Source: Tilletia caries
Taxonomy: Eukaryota > Basidiomycota > Exobasidiomycetes > Tilletiales > Tilletiaceae
NCBI GenBank assembly: GCA_032718865.1
Contig: JALUTQ010000018.1
Coordinates: 434,001 to 498,000, forward strand
Length of the DNA stretch: 64,000 nucleotides
Reading direction: 5' to 3'
A model generated the notes under the pieces. It saw nothing but the letters and a program-made list of their open reading frames with translations. It searched no databases and was not told where the DNA came from. The position numbers and the translations under genes were made by a program. Shown here in pieces: positions 39,378 to 49,287 of this stretch (its first letter is position 1; each line of letters starts with the position of its first letter).

Positions 39378-42300
39378 TCAATCGGAATCGGACAAGTAAT
39401 AGACTTCGCGCGGCTTGCCATTGGCTCGCGTTTCACCGACAATCTCGAAGCTCGCGCTCGTATCTTGCGTTCCCGCGTCGTTGCGCACAGACGAGAGTAG
39501 ACGTTTAGGTAACGGCGAAGGTGAAGCAGGTCTAGCGCCCATCGAGTTCGGCAGGGAATCGTCATCCTCGTCCTGCTCGCTGTCGTCGGAGAGGAGCATC
39601 TGGGACTTGCCCTTCGCGGTTGAAGATTGGCCGTGGAGGGGACTGCTCGACGTAGGGATACCAGAAGACCATGCGTGCAGCTGGGTTGTTGCTTTGCGTG
39701 GACTTTTCTTGGGACTGCGCTGGAGTTTCGTCTTGTCGAACATATTGTCCTCCGATCCATCGGGAGACTTCGAGGCTTGCCGAGTTGCAGGGATCGTTGA
39801 TGACCGCGAGGATGGTCCTGCCGTGGCCCCGTTCTGAGAAGCAGCTTTGACCTGGTTCTGGTTCTTGCGCTGCTGCAGTCGAGACTGACTGTAAGCCTGG
39901 GAAAATATGTCCGGCAACGAGTCGTCCTCTTCTTCTACCTCCTCTTCAGATGCATCATCCTCAGCTGCGGATTTCTTGACCAGTCCACCGAGGAAATCAG
40001 AAAGCGCTGCTTTGGGAGGCGCAGCGACCGAAGACTGAGAAGGCATCTCGTCAATCAGCTCGTCCACGTCCGAAGCTGAGTGTAGACTTGTTGTTTGTGA
40101 AAGCAGAGTAGATCGCGGATTGAGCTGGACAGCAGAATCGGCACCGATTTCCCGTCGATCGACGTGAGTCTTGCGGGGCGGAGAGCTCAAAGCGATCACG
40201 GAATTGTCCGATTCAGAAGCAGGAGCGAGCAGTGACTTGAAACGACTTGGTATGTGAATCTTTGATGTTGTGGGCCTTGATGATGCATCCACAGTGTAAC
40301 TTGGCTTTTGGACTGCCCTAATTCCGTCGTCTTCGTCCTCGCTCATCGAGCTGCCAAAGCCGTCGTCACTCGATTTTGGCCTCTGTCTGTGTGAAGTTGG
40401 GAGTTTGGCCAAAGGAACTTCTCGGGCCTTGCCCTTACCCTTGCTCGCAACGGAGAAGAAATCGGAGATGCTCCGTTGCCCAACCTCAGGCTTTGCGAGT
40501 TTGCCTTGCTTCGCCCGAGTCTTGGAAGCACGCCTCTGAGCTTGCATGCGCTCGGTCTCGGCCTTTTCCCGCTGAGCATCCTCGAATTGTTGGACAAGCT
40601 CCATTGGCGAGTGTTGGCCGGCGGGGTGACGGGGCAGTTCTATACCTGATTTGGGAGGTTCGCAAAAGGACGGCAGATCGGCGATGATAACCTTAGGGAT
40701 CCACATGCGTCGATCGTTGACTTTGTTCTTGGCTTTCTTCTTCCGTGCCACCTGAGAGAGAGTTATAAGCTCGTCGCGTTCCTCGTCGTCGACATTGGAG
40801 CCGGCCACCCCGTCCGCGTCAGATTCGGAGTCGACATCATTGCTGTCGCTGTTCTGCCGACGATCTGACGTTACATTTGTCGCCGGCTCGAATAGACCAT
40901 CCGAGCCCCGAGCCCACTCCGAAACCAGCCCTGACTGGACCGCCTTCCTGAGTCCGTCTGTTGCATAAGAAATGCGAATTTCGGAAGCCATGCCCCCGTA
41001 CAAGGCATGTTGACGTGACGAATGGACGGCTAGAATGTGGATATCACCTTGCCGCAAATCCGAAGAGTCCGATTTCGCCTCGGAGTTCTGATGATCTGGG
41101 GCGGCGGATGTGAGGCTTCCACCTGCACTGTTTGAACGCTGTGGAGTTTTGAGCTGAACAGACTTCTCGAAGAAGTCCGCGAAACGCCTGGCCTGAGGGG
41201 TGATTGTGATATCCCCCAAGCTCTTGTCAGAAGCCCGTCTGGTCAGCTTCGACTTGGTGGGTGACGAGGTCGATGCCTTCTTGGGAGATACGATAGGGCG
41301 ATAATGGGCCCGTCCTGCTTCACGTTCCTGATCTAGGTACAAGATCATGGAGATCGCTCGTCGAAGCACACATCCGTCCCACAATAGACTTGAGAAGCGC
41401 TTGAGAGCGTAGGGCGCATCCCAATTGAAGAGGATTTGAGCAAAGTTACAAAGCTTGCTCAAGTCGCATTTCGCCTCAAGAGGCCCGACAGGTGATCCAA
41501 GATCTGCGAAAGGCAATTGGGCGCCATGGTGCGAAGTTGTGCTGCTTGACGCAAAGGTAGACAGATTCACACCGTTGCTGTGACCTGCGGATGCAGCCGG
41601 TGGGTCTTGCCGTCGTCTGAACGGGCGCTTCTGGGGAGGAACCTGATTAAATGCGTCATGAATGGAAACTCTCGTCACCTTTGGCCAGATGTAAGAGCGC
41701 ACGACGTCGAGTGCTTGATCGGTCCGCAAGAATTGATTCCAGCTCTCGGCAGAGGCCAGCTTGGAAGCCTTGCGTTCCATAAAGCCTTGAGAATTGGATC
41801 GCAGTTCCTGTTGTACATCACGGACCCAGACTGAAAGCTCGTGATCCCAGGCCTGCCGAGAGGACGGGCCCCCGGGTCGAGTTGGCCGATCGACAGCAGG
41901 GATGTATGCTGGCGAGTCGAAATGCTTCTTGAACGCATTTATCAGGCGCTTCCCGTATCCGCATCTTGCCAAAGCAATCGCCGTCTGTCAGAGAGCGCGT
42001 CTGGGTCAGTCAGTGCAACTCTCTATGCGAGGTAGGAACAGATTCACCTTCATTCCGCATCTCGCTAGCCCTTGGACGTCATAATCCCCTCCACTCAGCA
42101 GAGCACTCAAAATCAGACCGTCTCTGTCGAGAATCTTGTTTGGCGTTGCTTCTGACTTGAGCATGTCGAGCATAGAGGCTGTGCGAACTTTTCTCGAGGG
42201 GAAAAGCCGCTCATCAGCTTGGCTCCGTGGCCCGTCAAAGACGAGAAAACTTCGATATGCCGTGTAGCTGTCTTCGACCTTGCCCTGCAACCCTTCCGTC

Positions 42301-43238
42301 TTCTTCGGGGCATCAGTAGCTTTGCTCTTGACCGGCGGCGACGATTCAGCGTGCTCAGAGCCTTCCGACTCTGCACTCGGTGTGTACCTTGAGTCCGATC
42401 CTGCGTCTGAAGCATCTTCCCGGTCGCCGTTGCCGTGAGCAGATCGCTTGCCTTTCCTTGTCCCGGTTCGCCGAGAGTCAGGCTGACGTGACCGAGAAGA
42501 CGATGCACTGCTTTGAGAAAGTGAGTCTGGATCTCCGCTGTCGCTGTCGAGATCGTCTTCGCCGCCTCCTCGCTGAAGCCGATTTGCCCGCGCCTGGCTT
42601 CCGCTCAAGGTCTTTGACGAGTTCCGAAGTACGATCTGTGCTCCAAAGAGGAAAGCGTCGCCGTCGTCGGTGAGAACCGCGTCAACCACACCGTCTGCGT
42701 TCATGCTGGCCAGCTGTGCCTCAGCCTCCGCCGGCGCGTGATACACGGCGAATCCGAATAGGCGGATGAGCTTTTCGAAGTCGCTCTGATGCGGAAAGGA
42801 ATATTGGGCATTGGTGTATGCGCCGGGCCGCTGCTTGTTGCGCTTCCACACTGGCCGACCGGGGCCGTCGAACACAAAGATGGGGATGATCGGCAGCGCG
42901 TGCAGCTTGGCGAGTCGGAAGAACAACATTCGGACCTCGGCCTTGTGGCCGCCTGTGTGCTTCATGGTCATGGCATGGTACAGCCAGATCGAAGCGTCCA
43001 CGCCGAGAACGAGGTGCCGGCGGACTGGTCCGCATCTCTTCGCCGGGACAGTCTCTGCTTCAGCAGTGCGCGACGAGGAGGGCTGTCCTGGCCGAGTCTG
43101 GGGAGCGCCGTCTGCAGCGTCTGTAGCTGTTCCTGCCGCGACCTCGCCATCGTGAAGGAAGGCCGACAGCGCAAGAATCTCGAGCGTCGTTTCCTGCGCC
43201 GCCGCGTCGAGCTCAGGCCAAAGCAGCTTGACTCCCAT
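39378..43238 (-). CDS. YEN1: Holliday-junction resolvase, XPG/Rad2 family (YEN1/GEN1)
   Basis: Two exons with one 63-base intron (41985-42047), giving about 1,270 residues. The N domain starts MGVKLLWPEL and has the metal-binding Asp of HLVLGVDASIWLYHAM. The I domain is APAEAEAQLASMNADGVVDAVLTDDGDAFLFGA with the acidic metal ligands. The helix-two-turn-helix starts LSGGDYDVQGLARCGMK-TAIALARCGYGK. Two features support GEN1/YEN1 over FEN1, EXO1 or XPG: a GEN-type GxDxxxW arrangement and a long disordered C terminus ending YYLSDSD. About 190 acidic, serine-rich residues sit between the I domain and the H2TH, and the C-terminal 550 residues are serine- and acid-rich with Lys/Arg clusters, likely the site of cell-cycle control. 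The enzyme cuts four-way DNA junctions symmetrically. Confidence 0.85.
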
Positions 43239-43442
43239 CGCCGCCAGAATTCAGATTGCAGCAGGCCCAGCGCGACAGCAACGCGTCTGAAGCGTGGCTG
43301 TTGTTTTGGCCCAGCTCGAGCTTGTGCTTCTCGATTCTCGAAACGCGAATTGTGGTTGCAAGGGTCCCCGATTGCCCGATCTCGAGAGCGGCGATTACAT
43401 AAGACATTTTGAGCATCTCATCATGAGAAGTTCGCAGGCATG

Positions 43443-43452
43443 GAAGGTGGGA
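43443..43452. repeat. 10-bp target-site duplication GAAGGTGGGA, left copy
   Basis: GAAGGTGGGA lies immediately before the element at 43453 and immediately after it at 43975-43984, a perfect 10-base direct repeat. Confidence 0.92.
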
Positions 43453-43974
43453 TAGTCTGGTCACACCAGACCTTGTAACTCTCAAATGAGCTAAAGCACT
43501 ATACCGCGTACGCGGTCTGGGGACATTCGACCCGATTCAATTGGAAGGTGCCTGCAACTTTTTGACCCAACACCGTCTGAAGGCCCACTTCTCCTCCTCT
43601 CAGCTTCCATTTTCGCCAAACGAAATCAGCACAAAGACAGCGCTGCCGCGAGCTCAGCAGGAAAGGAGCAGCGCCATGGTGTTTTCCCTGCCATTGGCTT
43701 CTTTGTTGTGTCACGGCTGGCCATTGTGTTCGTCGCTGTAGAGCAGCTAATCTTCGTGTTGACTGCGTCGTGTGGAGCGGACACCAGACAGCTCGCACGG
43801 GCCTCTTTTTTTGACGGATCGTCGAGAAGTTGGGCACTGGAGCAGTGTCTGAGACAACTTTCAGTTCTGTATGGGCCACCTACTAAGTAAATCGCGTCGA
43901 ATGTCCCCAGACCGTCTCCACGGGATCCTGTCCTTGTCATCACGTGCGTGCGACGGTCTGGTGTGATCAGACTA
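43453..43974. mobile_element. 522-bp miniature element, derivative of the helicase transposon at 52.5 kb
   Basis: The left end TAGTCTGGTCACACCAGACC is followed by TTGTAACTCTCAAATGAGCT, as at the right end of the large element. The right end reads, in reverse complement, TAGTCTGATCACACCAGACC, then GTCGCACGCACGTGATGACA, as at the left end of the large element. Both ends also carry the second block GGTCTGGGGACATTCG at the same distance. It is therefore a short copy in reverse orientation. The central 300 bases do not resemble the large element and encode nothing I recognise. A perfect 10-base duplication shows it inserted as a unit. Confidence 0.9.
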
Positions 43975-43984
43975 GAAGGTGGGA
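43975..43984. repeat. 10-bp target-site duplication GAAGGTGGGA, right copy
   Basis: Second copy of the duplication flanking the 522-bp element. Confidence 0.92.
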
Positions 43985-44095
43985 CACAGACAGAGGAGCG
44001 AAAGGGGGAGCAGAAGGAAACAGGGAGACCAAGACGGGTGAGGAAAGGACGGTCGAGCGGGATGGTTGTCGGAGCGCGAGGCGTTCAGCCGGCAA

Positions 44096-45984
44096 TCACG
44101 CCCATTGCTCGAGTGTAGATACGATCTCGTCCAGCAGAGGACGGTCTCGAGGATCGTACGAGCAACAGCGTTGAACCAGATCTTTGAACGCTGGCGGAAT
44201 CCTTGCTTCCCATTCCTCGTCGGCTTCCTTGCTCGGTATATTGGGATCGGTACGATGGATCGAGAAAGGCTGAAGGGATTTCTTCCAAGGAAAGCACGCC
44301 GAGCACTTCAGCAGGGCAGCCAAGGTAGTCCCGACACCAAAGACCTCGAGTCGTTCCAGCGCCTGCGGCGTGTTTGCCCATTCCGTCCGGATGGTCGAGA
44401 TCTTGGAGACCGGGTTGTCGCAGTGCTCATAGACGAGCTTGCCGTCCGAGTCTTGTGATACATTATCCCATGACCCATCTGCCTCCGGTGCGATTAAGCC
44501 TCCAGCATTGGTATAGAAGGATAGCGGCTCGAAGTCGATGAGTATCAGTCGATCATCGGGAGGCGGCGCAGAAATGACGGTGTTCCGAAGGCCCAGGTCG
44601 CCAATGAAAATTCCCGAGCGACTGAGATGTCGAACCCCCAAAACGAAGCGCTGACCATATCGAAGTCTGCGCTTGAGATCCTCGTCGGTCTTGAATCCGA
44701 CGGCATCGAGCGAGCCCGTGTAGTAAGGGAGCATGCCGACGTACTTGTCGTGGGGCGTGTTGATGTCGTCTCTCTGATCTTGATCAGCGTCCACAGTGAC
44801 CAGTGCGAGTGGGGTTCCGAGGACGCTTGGATGAGGAGGGAATGAGGCAAGACGTCTTGCTTCCGTGAGCGCTTCTTGAGGCATCTGCTCATGCTTTGCA
44901 GTGCCTGACCGTCGTACGGCATTCGCGTGGTCTTGAAGACGGCACGAGTCACACTTGTGGACGGAGGGATAATGGCGTCAACCAGCCAGACGTGGTCTAC
45001 CCATCGGTCAACGTAACCATCGATCATGGCCATGTCGACCCTGGGCACCTCTTTGCAGTCACTAGGGGACAGAGTTGGCAGGAAAGCTGCCATGATGTCG
45101 TGGAAAATGTCGCCGATGAGAACGAGCTCGACCTCGTCGGTGTCGGGGTTAGTGACGAACTTGATGAAGAGTTGGCTTGCCGGACGCCCGTGAACCTTGA
45201 GGAAAGCAGGAAGGAGCTCGGTGACCTTCGGTACAGCTGCTCCTCGACATCGTAGACGACATCTGGCTGCTTTTTGCCCCTGAGAATGTGACGGCTCAGC
45301 CACAATGCCTTGGTGTGTCTTCCGGTGTTCCAGGAGGGATCCACGGTGTCGTAGAACAGCGTTTCGAAAGGCAATGGCTTGCCATCCGACGCAGGCATCC
45401 GATTCACGAAAAGATGAATGACGGTACGCTGATGGATCAGCGAAAGTCGGAAGCACTGGGTATCCCTGCTCAGGATATACTCGAGCAGCTTGAATGACCC
45501 GGGGTCCTGTGGACAAGGAATGATCAGCTCCACATGTATCTAACAGCATCGCCACCCGAACCAAGCACAAACTCACTGGAGCATTCGTGTCAAAAAACGC
45601 CGTGAGAACAACGAGTTGAAGGTGTTGGTGAGGCGAAACATCGGTTCTGTCCCAGATGCGGAAGACATGTCGGCTTCTCTGATGGCCAAGCTTGAGGGTG
45701 GGATGATTTATCGGTAAGTCTTCAGTGACGTTTACGTTCGGCAGCTGAGAGAACCTGTTAATTTTAGGGAGAAGAGATAGAGAGGAAGCAGGTGAAGGTG
45801 AGGAATGGGGGATGTAGGTGTAAAGATTGGGCAGACTTGTCAGTGAAGCGGGATGCGGAAGCTGTATAAAAACCAATGCCTGGTCAGTAGTCAGTGCTGA
45901 CCGTGAGACGTGAACAAATATGTGAGAGAGATAGCGAGTCATGAGTGGGACAAGGGACAAGCAGAAGAAGAACGGATGAGTCAT
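44096..45984 (-). pseudogene. Protein-kinase-like gene with frame breaks
   Basis: An intron around 45510-45575 joins TAFFDTNAP to DPGSFKLLEYILSRDTQ cleanly, so the gene was once spliced and coding. Downstream the frame changes twice without a plausible intron: near 45235 (EEQLYR to VTELLPAFLK) and near 44890-44920 (YDGQALQ to KHEQMPQEAL). The C-terminal part has a kinase C-lobe look: RSGIFIGDLGLRNTVI in the catalytic-loop position, LILIDFEPL in the DFG position, and GVGTTLAALL. The catalytic loop HRD is replaced by IFIGD with Asp and Asn still present, and DFG reads DFE, so an active kinase is doubtful. Either a pseudogene or a real gene with sequence errors. The 5' limit is approximate. Confidence 0.55.
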
Positions 45985-46616
45985 AACTCATAGGAGGACG
46001 ACAGGGCAGGCTTCAAGAGAGGTGGAACGTGGAAGCACAAAGGGAGAAAGAGAAAAGCCATCAATGCGAAGGTGACTCATTCTTTGGCCGTTAGACATGG
46101 GGTTGGATGCGAGGTAAAGACGGCAAAGAAGATAAAGAGTCAATAAGGCAACGGTCGCCTCCAATCCACTTACAGCTTACAGTAGTCTGGGATCCTTTTC
46201 CCCGTCTGCGGTGTAGCAGTTAGTATAAGAGGTTGGATGTGAAACTGAAAGGCAGCGGTCAGCAGGAGAGCAGAACAAAGGGAGCCAGCAATTGTAAGCC
46301 GACGACCAACTACTGCTGATATAGCGAGGTCATCTAGATCTACCGCGCTTCCCTTTCTCTTGACTTACAGCCCTATAAAGCATCAAGCTCTTCTATGGTG
46401 GACGACGTCCGTTTCCCTTCCCTTTGTCCTGCTCTCCTCCTCAGTCTCGGCTCTCGCTCTCGATTAGATTAGATAGTAAAAGGTTCCGCGGACCGCGGTC
46501 CGCGGTCCGGATGCACCTCATTTGGCGTTCGTGCCTTCGCAGTGCGACGACAGAGAAGTCAAAAGTGCATCTCTCTCTCACGAGCTTCGTATACATACAT
46601 ACATTAATTCGGACCT
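45985..46616. other. Divergent promoter region with a GC-rich palindrome
   Basis: No gene. A C/T-rich stretch and a perfect 20-base palindrome (46486-46505) precede the DUF1308 gene. Confidence 0.5.
46486..46505. promoter_or_regulatory. Perfect 20-bp palindrome upstream of the DUF1308 gene
   Basis: CCGCGGACCGCGGTCCGCGG is its own reverse complement and lies 112 bases upstream of the ATG at 46617. It contains paired CGG/CCG half-sites, the type bound by fungal Zn2Cys6 factors, but may equally be a small fold-back sequence. Its role is inferred. Confidence 0.4.
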
Positions 46617-48731
46617 ATGGCGGGGGACGACAACCCTTCTCTCCATGCTGGTGCGGCCAGCCGGGCGTCAGCGAGCGAAATTGGTTCGCGACGGGCGACC
46701 ATGCAGAGAATACTCAACGCCATGTATGCCGACCCAGATCCCGAGCCCGCGTCTGGGACATCGAACCCCGGTCCCGCCCTGCCGATCAATACGAACACAT
46801 CCTTGCCCATTATCGGTGCGGCATGGGACGAACAAGTTCACGTCCATACGGTGCCGGTCGCCGGTATCTCTATCGTTCGCCATAGCGCTCGGAAAGAACT
46901 CGAATTCCTCAACCGAGCTGAAGCCAAACAGATCGCTCGAAATGAGGACCATGGCAACGGCAACGGACACGAAGCAAGCATCGATGTCTCGATCTCTTCC
47001 AATGCCCCGTTTCTGGAGAGCCTTTGGGACTGCTTGCAGCACTATGTTACCACAGCTCCACCAGTCACAGATCTTTCGACTTCGGTCACGTTAGCCACGG
47101 CAAGAGCTAAAGCCCCGATTTCACTTCCCCCACTCAAGATCGATGTCGTTGCGGATGGAGGACGTCGCTGGGTGCGCCTCTTCACCCTCAAGCCCAGCTC
47201 TTTGCTTCAAGAGTTTCGTCTTGTCGAAGCCGAAGAAGTCGACGACAGTAGCGATGAAGACGACGGCGAGGCTCTTCCCGTACTTAAGTCGAAGACGAAT
47301 CGACTCGCCTTCGACATGGCCGCTCAACGCTGCTCGCTCGTTCGCACTGCTCTTGAACTCCGACGCGCGGCAGACTACGCCCTGACGCTCCAAAGCCCGT
47401 CCGCAGCCGATAGCGTGCCTATCAAGGTCGATCTCATCCTCACGCGGCTGGACTGGCCAGAGTCGGTTCCCGACTTCGGATCTGAGGGCCGAGGTTCGAT
47501 GCGTGACTTCAACGAAGGCGACCGTTTTCAGCTACGACTAGACTGTATTCTCAACGAGTTATGCTTGATACCCCACCTCCAAGTACACACGAGCCGCTCC
47601 CCAACTTTCCCACTCAACGATGTCATTCCGAAGCGGCAAAAACCGATTTTCCTGCCGAAGGACGACATTGAGGATACCCAAACTACGCGCCACCTCAATC
47701 TGGATCTTTCGGCTCTGGTCGCCTTAGCCAGCGATATCATACACGGAAACCCTATCAGCGACAGCAGTACACTCGAGCAAAGTCAGCTCTGCTTCCACAC
47801 AACAGCACCTTATAAACTTATCAGATCTACCGAACCTCCTTCCAAGCCAGGTGTTCAGAACGGAGCTCATGGTCGGGCGCTGGCGGAACAGCTGTGGCGA
47901 GAATGCTGCCACGGTGTCGAAGACGGCGGCGACTTTCTTCACTCTCTCATCGGCAAACCACCAGGATCAGAAGAAACTCCCAATATTATCTTTTGGACGA
48001 CCCGCGAAGCTGCGGACAAATTTTTCGAAATCGTTGACCTTGTTGCGGGCGAGCAAGAGAAACGACGGGCGCTGGCGCTGCTAAATCAAGACGGTCCTGT
48101 TGCTCAGCTTCAAGAGGACTTTTGGCGGGAGTCGCGATGGGCTGTCGACTTACACCTTCGCAAACACCTTCAGCTCCCGGTGAGGATCTTCGAAGAGCAT
48201 CCGGCAAGGGAAATGATGTGGACGGATCCCATCTCTCAGATGTTTGTTGACGATCTCGAGTCAATTGTCTCTCGCAATCTCGCTGCACAGGACGAAAAGG
48301 TCAGCAAGACGAATGCACCGTCTTCAGCCCTCGAACGTCTCGACATCGGAAACATATCCAATTCTCCAACTATGGCAAGCGGACCGGGTCCGACAGCCCA
48401 TACCTCACGCTCTCTCTTGGCCGGATGCCGAAACGGTATGACCACGCTTACCACCAACTTCACCAGCGTGAAATGGCTCGTGCGACAATGGCCTGGCGCC
48501 AACGAACCGAAGCAGACGAGTACAGGTTACAGCTCTTCGGCATGGCCAACTCTACCGAACTCCTTAGGCCTCATCGGAAAATACTACCTCCATCATGACC
48601 AGTTGCTCAGCACACCCTCAACGCAAAGCGCTGTCATCTGGGTGTTGCACCCACGCAGCTTCGCCGAGCAAATGCGCGACAGCTCCAACGGGGTCGGTAA
48701 CCCGGATGTAATCGTGCAATCCAGCAATTGA
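46617..48731 (+). CDS. DUF1308 / UPF0415 family protein (C7orf25-like)
   Basis: An uninterrupted frame of 704 codons. The N-terminal half has helical segments (ATMQRILNAMYAD, FLESLWDCLQHYV) and a beta-rich region (IDVVADGGRRWVRLFTLKPSSLL). The conserved C-terminal part includes LNLDLSALVALASDIIHG and NIIFWTTREAADKFFEIVDL followed by VAGEQEKRRA, which match the DUF1308 pattern, thought to adopt a PIN-like nuclease fold. Biochemical role unknown. After about residue 600 the sequence becomes less convincing: another frame between 48380 and 48600 also looks protein-like (RMPKRYDHAYHQLHQREMAR), so an unrecognised intron or frame change near the 3' end is possible. The ATG is the first in frame. 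Confidence 0.75.
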   Translation: MAGDDNPSLHAGAASRASASEIGSRRATMQRILNAMYADPDPEPASGTSNPGPALPINTNTSLPIIGAAWDEQVHVHTVPVAGISIVRHSARKELEFLNRAEAKQIARNEDHGNGNGHEASIDVSISSNAPFLESLWDCLQHYVTTAPPVTDLSTSVTLATARAKAPISLPPLKIDVVADGGRRWVRLFTLKPSSLLQEFRLVEAEEVDDSSDEDDGEALPVLKSKTNRLAFDMAAQRCSLVRTALELRRAADYALTLQSPSAADSVPIKVDLILTRLDWPESVPDFGSEGRGSMRDFNEGDRFQLRLDCILNELCLIPHLQVHTSRSPTFPLNDVIPKRQKPIFLPKDDIEDTQTTRHLNLDLSALVALASDIIHGNPISDSSTLEQSQLCFHTTAPYKLIRSTEPPSKPGVQNGAHGRALAEQLWRECCHGVEDGGDFLHSLIGKPPGSEETPNIIFWTTREAADKFFEIVDLVAGEQEKRRALALLNQDGPVAQLQEDFWRESRWAVDLHLRKHLQLPVRIFEEHPAREMMWTDPISQMFVDDLESIVSRNLAAQDEKVSKTNAPSSALERLDIGNISNSPTMASGPGPTAHTSRSLLAGCRNGMTTLTTNFTSVKWLVRQWPGANEPKQTSTGYSSSAWPTLPNSLGLIGKYYLHHDQLLSTPSTQSAVIWVLHPRSFAEQMRDSSNGVGNPDVIVQSSN

Positions 48732-48883
48732 AATCTGATGTGCACATCCTAGATCTCCAAATCCCTTGCTACAGACAGCATGGAGCCCTCCACTGTGTAC
48801 GGAAAGTGGATTCTGCTGCGGCAAAAAATAGTCTTATCTTAGCACCGGAAGCGCCGGCGCGCCGGAAGCTGTCTCGAATAACC

Positions 48884-48891
48884 TCAACGAT
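48884..48891. repeat. 8-bp target-site duplication TCAACGAT, left copy
   Basis: TCAACGAT precedes the element at 48892 and recurs at 49210-49217. Confidence 0.9.
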
Positions 48892-49209
48892 CAGTGTTGT
48901 GAGTACGGGCCCCGCCCGAACGGGTGACCGTTCGGATAATGGCTTCGGGCGGGTAAAATTGCCACACGGAGTCGCGCGGGCGGGTAGCATTCTCACAGAA
49001 AAAATTCCGGGCATTTCGGGGGGCAACCCGACGACGATTTTGCAGCGCTCGAAGCTGTCGGGCCCTAGTCGTGCCTGCCCCAGCAGCGGGCCGGGCGAAT
49101 GGTGACTGTGAGGATTTTCAAATCGGGCGGGTACAAAAACAGTGAAAACGCCACGTTACCCGGCACTACCCGGTCCGAACCCGCCCGTTACCCGAAACTA
49201 ACAACACTG
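48892..49209. mobile_element. 318-bp hAT-type miniature element
   Basis: It begins CAGTGTTGTGAGTACGGG and ends CCCGAAACTAACAACACTG. These are imperfect inverted repeats with the CAGTGTTG start common in hAT elements, and the element is flanked by a perfect 8-base duplication TCAACGAT. The interior is rich in CGGGCGGGTA motifs in both orientations and has no gene. It is unrelated in sequence to the hAT-type element inside the MULE. Confidence 0.88.
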
Positions 49210-49217
49210 TCAACGAT
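49210..49217. repeat. 8-bp target-site duplication TCAACGAT, right copy
   Basis: Second copy of the duplication. It sits about 70 bases before the start of the LCCL gene. Confidence 0.9.
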
Positions 49218-49287
49218 GGCCTGAGGCGCGCTGATGAGCGCGAACTTGGAGCACTGGCCTCAGTGTACTCGTTCATGGTAGCCACTC

